19,880 bases of DNA from WHSM01 sp050701635 (lineage in GTDB: Bacteria > Actinomycetota > Actinomycetes > Mycobacteriales > Micromonosporaceae), in contig JBOGDF010000062.1 in the NCBI GenBank assembly GCA_050701635.1, positions 1-19,880 on the forward strand, written 5' to 3'. Every line of letters starts with the position of its first letter. Position 1 is the first letter of the stretch. Position numbers and translations under genes: made by a program. Shown piece after piece: positions 15,085-19,880 of the stretch. A model generated the notes under the pieces. The model was not told the DNA's origin. It ran no database searches and saw only the letters and a list, made by a program, of their open reading frames with translations.

Positions 15085-15109
15085 TCCTGCAGGTGCGCCG
15101 GCGAGTGGG

Positions 15110-15949
15110 TTAGTCGTCGTTGCGGGAGGTCCAGCGGAACGTACGCAGGCAGAGCACCAGGCCGACCGCGATCCAGATACCGAGGATCAGGGCGATCCGG
15201 CCCAGCTCCCAGGAGCCGGCGGGCTCGTGGGGGGCGTACGAGTCGGGCAGGAACACCGCGCGCATGCCCTGCGTCATCCACTTCAGCGGGAAGATCGCGG
15301 CGATCTGCTGCATCCAGCCGGGCAGCGCGGTGAAGACGAAGAACACGCCGGAGATGAACTGCAGCGCCAGCGCCACCGGGGTGACCACCGCGGGCGCCCG
15401 CTTGCCTTCGCGGGGCACCGACGAGAACGCGATGCCGCACAGCGTGCAGGCGGCGATCCCGAGCACGCTGACCCAGGCCAGGGTCAGCCAGCGGTCCAGG
15501 GTGGTCGGCAGCGTGACGCCGTAGAAGATCGCGGCGACCGCGAGCAGCACCGCCATCTCCAGCAGCCCGCACACCGTGACCATCACGATCTTGCCGAGGA
15601 AGTACGCCGAGCGCGGCATCGGCGTACCGGCGAGGCGCTTGAGTACGCCGCGGTCGCGTTCGATCGGGATCTGGATCGCCAAGGTCTGGAAGCTGATCGA
15701 GAGCAGCCCGGCGGCGATCATGCCGGCGACGAAATACTGCGTGAAGCTGACGCCGGGGGCGATCTCCTGGTGGAAGATCGAGCCGAAGATCACCAGCAGC
15801 ATCACCGGGAACAGGAACGAGAAGATCACCGACTCGCGCCCCCGGAAGAACTGCTTGAGCTCGAGCCGTCCCCGCAGCAGCCCCAGCCGCAGCGCCCGGC
15901 CCGGTCCGGCGCGGACCACCGGGGCGCGTACGCCGGACTCGACCGCCAT
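15110..15949 (-). CDS. ABC-2 type transporter permease
   Basis: A 279-residue membrane subunit of an ABC exporter. Six hydrophobic segments are visible: VIFSFLFPVMLLVIFGSIF, YFVAGMIAAGLLSISFQTLA, the segments around MVTVCGLLEMAVLLAVAAIF and TLAWVSVLGIAACTLCGIAF, then TPVALALQFISGVFFVFTAL and IALILGIWIAVGLVLCL. Between the second and third lies the ABC-2 signature ERDRGVLKRLAGTPMPRSAY, the coupling region that meets the ATPase. ATG at 15949 shares its A with the ATPase stop (TGATG), with GGAGG 7 bases upstream; GTG at 15952 is an alternative. The overlap implies translational coupling with the ATPase gene. Probably a homodimer; the cargo (drug, lipid or polymer) cannot be deduced. Confidence 0.92.
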   Translation of the reverse strand: MAVESGVRAPVVRAGPGRALRLGLLRGRLELKQFFRGRESVIFSFLFPVMLLVIFGSIFHQEIAPGVSFTQYFVAGMIAAGLLSISFQTLAIQIPIERDRGVLKRLAGTPMPRSAYFLGKIVMVTVCGLLEMAVLLAVAAIFYGVTLPTTLDRWLTLAWVSVLGIAACTLCGIAFSSVPREGKRAPAVVTPVALALQFISGVFFVFTALPGWMQQIAAIFPLKWMTQGMRAVFLPDSYAPHEPAGSWELGRIALILGIWIAVGLVLCLRTFRWTSRNDD

Positions 15950-16914
15950 CACTCGTCCTCCTCGGCGCGGCCACGAGCGTCAGCGCCACCGCGAGCGTCG
16001 AGCACAGCGCCGGCGCGAGCGTCGATAGCAGCGCTGCCAGGAGCGTCGCCGCCGGCGTCGATCATGGCGTCTTCGCGGGCGTCGATCATGCTCAGGTACA
16101 CGTCTTCCAGGGTGGGCCGCGTGACGGTGAGACCGGGCAGCTCGCCGTACTGGGAGACCAGCTCGGCGACGGTCTTGGCGGGGGTGTCGGTGGTGACCTC
16201 CCGTACGCCGTCCGGGGTCTGCCAGCGCACCGTCGCGGGCTGGCCTTCCCGGCCGCCGAGCGCGGCCGGCGTACCCACCGCGACGATCTTTCCCCGGTTG
16301 ATCACCGCGACCCGATCGGCGAGCGCCTCCGCCTCGTGCAGGTAGTGGGTGGTGAGCAGGATCGTGGTGCCGCCCTCGGTGAGGCGGCGCGTGACGTCCC
16401 AGAACTCCCGGCGCGCGGCGGGGTCGAAGCCGGTGGTGGGCTCGTCCAGGAACAGCAGCTCCGGCCGGCCGACGATCGACAGCGCGACGTCGAGCCGGCG
16501 CCGCTGACCGCCGGAGAGCGTCTTGGCGCGGGCGTCGCGCTTGTGGGCCAGCCCGACCCGCTCGATCACCGCGTCCGGGTCGTCGGGGCTCGGGTAGTAC
16601 GCCGCGAAGTGGTGCACCACCTCGGCCACCGACAGCTCCTCGAACTCGCCGGTGGACTGCAGCACGATCCCGATCCGGCTCCGCCAGTCGGCACCGCCGG
16701 CGCGCGGGTCGACCCCGAGCACCGAGACCTCGCCGGCATCCCGGCGCCGGAAGCCTTCCAGGATCTCCACGGTGGTGGTCTTGCCGGCGCCGTTCGGCCC
16801 GAGCAGCGAGAACACCTCGCCCCGGGCCACCTCCAGGTCGATCCCGTCCACGGCCAGCTGGGAGCCGTACGACTTGCGCAGGCCGCGTACCGAGATGGCG
16901 GCGGTCGGTTCCAT
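15949..16914 (-). CDS. ABC transporter ATP-binding protein (DrrA/NodI type) with repetitive tail
   Basis: A 321-residue ATPase partner of the following permease gene. Walker A GPNGAGKTT is at residues 39-47, then a Q-loop near IGIVLQSTGEF, signature LSGGQRRRLDVALS, Walker B LLFLDEPTTGFD, and the switch His in TTHYLHEAEALADRV. The LSGGQRRR plus PTTGFDP form places it with DrrA/CcmA-like exporters of drugs or lipids. After the conserved TVTRPTLEDVYLSMI the last 46 residues (276-321) are an 8-residue degenerate repeat, MIDAREDA MIDAGGDA, then AIDARAGA and VLDARGGA, ending in acidic EEDE. ATG at 16914 fits the family N-terminus (AISVRGLRKSYG), though the ribosome site is weak. Its start diverges from the lyase gene by 129 bases. 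Confidence 0.92.
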   Translation of the reverse strand: MEPTAAISVRGLRKSYGSQLAVDGIDLEVARGEVFSLLGPNGAGKTTTVEILEGFRRRDAGEVSVLGVDPRAGGADWRSRIGIVLQSTGEFEELSVAEVVHHFAAYYPSPDDPDAVIERVGLAHKRDARAKTLSGGQRRRLDVALSIVGRPELLFLDEPTTGFDPAARREFWDVTRRLTEGGTTILLTTHYLHEAEALADRVAVINRGKIVAVGTPAALGGREGQPATVRWQTPDGVREVTTDTPAKTVAELVSQYGELPGLTVTRPTLEDVYLSMIDAREDAMIDAGGDAPGSAAIDARAGAVLDARGGADARGRAEEDE

Positions 16915-16940
16915 GGCGTCCAGCCTGCCGTACCCCGGAA

Positions 16941-16955
16941 TCCCGGTGACCGGGA
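16941..16955. promoter_or_regulatory. 15-bp palindrome, candidate operator
   Basis: TCCCGGTGACCGGGA has perfect 7-bp arms around one base. It lies 27 bases before the ABC ATPase start and 89 before the lyase start, in their shared divergent region. The length and tight centre fit a dimeric helix-turn-helix regulator site. No regulator gene is adjacent. Confidence 0.4.
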
Positions 16956-16984
16956 GGGGCCACCCGCGACGGTTGCTGCATATC

Positions 16985-17021
16985 GTCAACGTCTGTTTGA
17001 CTGCAGGCGGCAGAAACTTTC
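16985..17021 (+). promoter_or_regulatory. Promoter/operator region of the lyase gene
   Basis: TTGACT (16997-17002) is a good -35 word; a clear -10 is not seen about 18 bases later. Two symmetric elements overlap it: GTCAA (16985-16989) facing TTGAC (16997-17001), and the perfect palindrome GAAACTTTC (17013-17021), with a further CTTTC at 17027-17031. GAAACTTTC-like palindromes have been described, as I recall, upstream of Streptomyces xylan-degradation genes. GGAGG at 17034-17038 is the ribosome site. Confidence 0.45.
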
Positions 17022-17043
17022 AAAACCTTTCCTGGAGGGGTAC

Positions 17044-19620
17044 GTGGAGATCACCCGGCGCCATCTGCTGTCGCTGCTTCCCGCCGCGGGGCTGAGCGCG
17101 GTGATCACGCCAGGCCGCGCGGCCGCCGCCGCAGGCGCCCACGCTGGCGCCGACCCCGCAGCCGGCCCCACGGCCGAGCTCGCAGCCGAGCTCGCGGCCG
17201 ACCGGACGCGGCTGCTCGCCAACACGGTGGCGATCTTCGCCGGCACCGCCGAGTCCAATGCCCGACCCGAGGTCGCGGCGAAGCTCAGCATCATCGAGCG
17301 GAATGCGCGGACCCGGCTGGCGGCGATGGACGCGGCCGGTGCCGGGGAGCTGTTCGCCGGGGTGCCGCTCGGCACCAGCGATCCGAACCTGACCACGTCG
17401 TACCGGAACCTGTACGAGATCGCGCTCGCCACGCGTACCCCCGGAAACGGGTTGTACGGCGACGCCGAGGTGCGACGGCGGGTGAGCGACGGGCTGACCT
17501 GGCTGTACGACCACTACTACGGCGACCAGTCGCAGGGCTACTACGGCAACTGGTTCAACTGGGAGATCGGCATCTCCAGCCACGTCAGCCGGACCCTGGT
17601 GCTGCTCGGCGACGCCGCCGACCCGGCGCTGACCAGCAGGTATGTCGCTGCGATGGACGCCTACCTGCGCAACGGCAAGGACGGGGACGTCGACCTGGAT
17701 TCACGCTTCCACACCGGGGCCAACCTCGCCGACATCACCACCAACCGGGTGCTGCAGGGTGCGCTGCTCGGCGACGACGCCCGGATCGCGAAGGCGCTCA
17801 CCGACCAGCGGACGGTGTTCGCGACCGTCGACCCGTACCACCTGCAGCACGGGGTCACCGACGGCCACTACGCCGACGGTTCGTTCATCCAGCACCACTC
17901 GGTGGCGTACACCGGGTCGTACGGCAAGGCGCTGCTGACCCGGGTGGTGCAGACCCTCAAGATCCTCGACGGCACCGGGTACGCCGACGGCGGCGCGCTG
18001 GCGCCCGTCGTCCACGGCTGGGTGCGGGACGGGTTCGCGCCGCTGATCTTCGAAGGCTGGATGATGGAGCTGGTCAAGGGCCGGGCGGTGTCGCGTACCG
18101 CCTCCGGCTACGACGACGTGGCGGTGGTGGTGGAGGCGATCGTCGACCTGGCCGACTACGCGCGCGACGCCGACGCCACCGCGCTGAAGAGCTACGTCAA
18201 GCACATCCGGACCAGCTCCCGGGCCGCGCTCAACCCGACCAACTTCGTCTCCCCGGTCAGCGTGGTGCGGTACGCCGACATCGTCGGCGACGCCGGAATC
18301 CCGGCCGCCGATCTCAACCCGGCCTCGCGCAGCGTCGCGTTCAACGCCATGGACAGGCACGTACACCGGCGCCCCGGGTACGCGTTCGCGCTGGCCCGCA
18401 GCTCGGACCGGATCAGCAAGTACGAGTACATGAGCGGCGAGAACCTGATGCCGTGGTTCCAGGGCGACGGCGCCTACTACCTCTACCTGTCCGGGCAGGA
18501 CCAGGCGGGCGCGTACGGCGTGAACTACTTCGCCACGGTCTCGCCGTTCCGGCTGGCCGGCGTCACCGCGCCGGTGGAGCAGCGCCGGACCATCCCGGAG
18601 CTGTACGGCACGCCGTACTACGACAACCCGGCGCTCGGGTTCACGCCGTCGTCGGAGTCGCAGAACACGTACGTCTACTTCCCGCGCGGGCTCAACCGGC
18701 ACTCCGGCGGCGCCGTGCTGGGGCCGTACGGCGCGGCCGGGATGGTGCAGTCGGACGACGTGGCGTACCTGCACAAACAGCAGGGGCGGCTGCCGGAGGA
18801 CTTCGTGGCGTACCGCAACGCCAGCGCGACCAAGTCGTGGTTCCTGTTCGACGACGAGATCGTGGTGCTCGCCGCCGGGGTCGGCGACCCGGCCGGGCGG
18901 GCGGTGACCACGACGGTCGACTCGCGTACCGCCGCGCCGTCCGACGAGCTGGCCATCACCGGCGCGCTCACCGACGGCAGCCCCTGGTCCGGCACCGGCA
19001 CCGCGCCGCTGCGCTGGCTGCGGTACGCCAACCGAACCCAGGGCCACGCCGTCGGGTACGCGTTCCTCGACGCGCCGCCGGTGAGCGTGGCGCTGGATCA
19101 GGTCGCCCGCAGCCTTCGCGTGGTGCGCACCTCGAACCCGAACACCACGGTCACCCGGTCGGTCTTCGGTGTCGGCGTCGACCGGCCGGCGGGTAGCGCG
19201 CCCGTGTCGCTGGCGTACGCCCTGGTGCCGCACGCGGACGAGGGTCGGCTGGCGGCGTACCACCAGGGGCCGTTGACCGTGCTGGCGAACCACCGGCGGA
19301 TGCAGGCGGTGAAGCACACCGGGCTCGGGCTGACCGCCGTCAACGTGTTCGCGGACGGGCCGCAGGAGGCGGCCGGGGTGAGCGTCGACGGGCCCGCCTC
19401 GGTGATCGTGCAGACCCGCGCGGGCGGGCTGACTGCGGTCGGCGTGGCCGACCCGACCATGGACCGGGAAACGGTCTCGGTGCTGCTGCGTGGCCGCTGG
19501 CTGTCGAAAATCTCAGGAGACGAGGGGGTACGCGTCACCCGCGTCGCCGCCGGCACCCGCCTCGACGTCACCACCCACCACGCCTACGGCCGCACCCTCA
19601 CCGCCACCCTCCGCGGCTGA
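17044..19620 (+). CDS. Tat-exported polysaccharide lyase family 8
   Basis: An 858-residue lyase that cleaves uronate-containing polymers by beta-elimination; PL8 members act on hyaluronan, chondroitin or xanthan, and I cannot decide which here. The N-terminus TRRHLLSLL is a twin-arginine motif followed by a hydrophobic core and RAAAAA cleavage region. The alpha/alpha-toroid covers about residues 45-390: the NWFNWEIG aromatic patch begins at 169, and the expected catalytic Asn227 (TGAN), His284 (first His of QHHS) and Tyr293 (YTGSYG) follow, with the family's usual 9-residue His-Tyr spacing. ARSSDRISKYEYMSGEN, near residue 455, supplies the Arg/Glu/Asn cluster and starts the beta-sandwich part, which runs to the end. 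GTG at 17044 is set by GGAGGGG at 17034-17040 and the Tat motif at its start. Single gene, with a dispersed repeat 10 bases after its stop. Confidence 0.93.
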   Translation: MEITRRHLLSLLPAAGLSAVITPGRAAAAAGAHAGADPAAGPTAELAAELAADRTRLLANTVAIFAGTAESNARPEVAAKLSIIERNARTRLAAMDAAGAGELFAGVPLGTSDPNLTTSYRNLYEIALATRTPGNGLYGDAEVRRRVSDGLTWLYDHYYGDQSQGYYGNWFNWEIGISSHVSRTLVLLGDAADPALTSRYVAAMDAYLRNGKDGDVDLDSRFHTGANLADITTNRVLQGALLGDDARIAKALTDQRTVFATVDPYHLQHGVTDGHYADGSFIQHHSVAYTGSYGKALLTRVVQTLKILDGTGYADGGALAPVVHGWVRDGFAPLIFEGWMMELVKGRAVSRTASGYDDVAVVVEAIVDLADYARDADATALKSYVKHIRTSSRAALNPTNFVSPVSVVRYADIVGDAGIPAADLNPASRSVAFNAMDRHVHRRPGYAFALARSSDRISKYEYMSGENLMPWFQGDGAYYLYLSGQDQAGAYGVNYFATVSPFRLAGVTAPVEQRRTIPELYGTPYYDNPALGFTPSSESQNTYVYFPRGLNRHSGGAVLGPYGAAGMVQSDDVAYLHKQQGRLPEDFVAYRNASATKSWFLFDDEIVVLAAGVGDPAGRAVTTTVDSRTAAPSDELAITGALTDGSPWSGTGTAPLRWLRYANRTQGHAVGYAFLDAPPVSVALDQVARSLRVVRTSNPNTTVTRSVFGVGVDRPAGSAPVSLAYALVPHADEGRLAAYHQGPLTVLANHRRMQAVKHTGLGLTAVNVFADGPQEAAGVSVDGPASVIVQTRAGGLTAVGVADPTMDRETVSVLLRGRWLSKISGDEGVRVTRVAAGTRLDVTTHHAYGRTLTATLRG

Positions 19621-19630
19621 CGCTGCGTGA

Positions 19631-19699
19631 AGATCGCGGTTTCGGGAACGAATCGGAGCGTTTCATCGCCGTACCGTTCCCAAAGTCGCGATCTTGGGG
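19631..19699 (+). repeat. 69-bp dispersed inverted-repeat element, copy 2
   Basis: AGATCGCGGTTTCGGGAACG (19631-19650) pairs with CGTTCCCAAAGTCGCGATCT (19675-19694) at 17 of 20 positions around a 24-base spacer, followed by TGGGG. The first 24 bases are identical to the reverse complement of 14666-14689. It begins 10 bases after the lyase stop and could act as its terminator. Confidence 0.88.
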
Positions 19700-19755
19700 A
19701 GGGGCAGCGAGGTGAGGGGGCGCCGGGGGGCGCCAGGGGGCGGCGGCGGTCGGGG
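19696..19755 (+). other. G-tract cluster with G-quadruplex potential
   Basis: Six runs of four or more G lie within 60 bases (19696-19699, 19701-19704, 19716-19720, 19725-19730, 19736-19740 and 19752-19755), three of them spaced by CGCC or CGCCA. The pattern fits intramolecular G-quadruplex formation on the plus strand or its RNA. No gene is visible here. Confidence 0.55.
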
Positions 19756-19762
19756 CGGTGGC

Positions 19763-19880
19763 TAGGGCCTGTCCTGTAGATCTTCAGTCGGCTGCGACAG
19801 GCACCAGACGACGACCGGCCGCGTTGCAGAACCGTCCGGATACAACACCGGTATCCGGACGAACCTGCGCCTTGCCGGAC
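19763..19880. mobile_element. Possible end of an insertion sequence, cut by the window edge
   Basis: After TA at 19763-19764 the sequence GGGCCTGTCCTGTAGATCTT begins. It resembles, from memory, terminal repeats of IS5-group elements in streptomycetes and relatives. CCTGTC (19769-19774) is mirrored by GACAGG (19796-19801), and a perfect 9-bp hairpin GTCCGGATA/TATCCGGAC lies at 19834-19860. GC content drops relative to the lyase gene. Two minus-strand frames are open to the edge: one stops at 19784 (ending RRLVPVAAD), one at 19762 (ending EDLQDRP). I cannot tell whether either is a real gene 3' end. Confidence 0.3.

Larger units (their letters stand above)
14586..15109. other. Gene-free, repeat-rich region between convergent genes
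   Basis: These 524 bases separate ctaD (+) from the ABC permease gene (-). They contain, in order, a 69-bp inverted-repeat element, a 49-nt near-perfect hairpin, a very GC-rich stretch (about 14800-14950) in which I recognise no gene, and a tandem array of palindromic units. The open frames across it are periodic Arg/Ala/Gly/Pro translations of the repeats, without ribosome sites or family resemblance. Confidence 0.75.

Noticed and set aside
14952..15085. CRISPR array
   Set aside because: Whole units repeat with small indels; there are no unique spacers between constant repeats and no cas gene nearby.
14718..15109. Extra gene or extended coding frame over the tandem repeats
   Set aside because: The translation is only a periodic reading of the repeats, without ribosome site or family similarity; overlapping frames in the same area are equally open.
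16336..17043. Upstream extension of the lyase frame
   Set aside because: It overlaps the ABC ATPase gene; the Tat motif and ribosome site fix the start at 17044.
1..19880. tRNA or rRNA genes, riboswitches
   Set aside because: I saw no cloverleaf with a GGTTCRA-type T-loop, no rRNA sequence and no recognisable riboswitch core in the intergenic regions; a covariance-model scan would settle it.

Overview
The window is very GC-rich, tightly packed DNA, with strong G/C preference at third codon positions and GTG as well as ATG starts. CGTAC/GTACG words are frequent. Gene content includes an actinobacterial-type release-factor-like rescue protein, solitary ctaD, an AGPS-like oxidase and Tat/Sec-exported glycan-degrading enzymes. 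Together these point to a free-living actinomycete. Family Micromonosporaceae is my best guess, from word usage remembered rather than any search.

Layout. 1-1319: 3' part of an arsenate reductase (ArsC, LMW-phosphatase fold), then a short-chain dehydrogenase. 1334-5763: an unusually AT-rich promoter drives a 1432-residue secreted GH101 endo-alpha-N-acetylgalactosaminidase, closed by a perfect 13-bp hairpin. 5769-9143: epimerase-like protein (-), NAPE-PLD-like metallo-beta-lactamase-fold hydrolase (+), secreted SH3-like protein (-) and ArfB-type ribosome rescue factor (+), arranged as divergent and convergent pairs. 9140-11348 (-): AGPS-like FAD oxidase and an Ala/Pro/Glu-rich unknown protein. 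11582-14585 (+): P1-family (NylC/DmpA-like) self-cleaving peptidase and ctaD. 14586-15109: a gene-free stretch with three different repeat structures. 15110-16914 (-): two-gene ABC exporter. 17044-19620 (+): Tat-exported family 8 polysaccharide lyase. 19621-19880: a second copy of one repeat, a G-tract region and what may be the end of an insertion sequence.

How the genes fit together. Most are single-gene units with unrelated housekeeping or accessory jobs. The two large exported enzymes, GH101 (mucin-type O-glycans) and PL8 (hyaluronan/chondroitin/xanthan-type polyanions), would both act outside the cell on glycans. Both have AT-rich, TTGACT-containing upstream regions that also share a GAAACT element, which suggests, without proving, common control.

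I found no convincing complete new system. The best leads are a 69-bp dispersed inverted repeat present twice in opposite orientation (14621-14689 and 19631-19699), a 49-nt near-perfect hairpin, a tandem array of nested palindromes, and several palindromes placed like operators between divergent genes.
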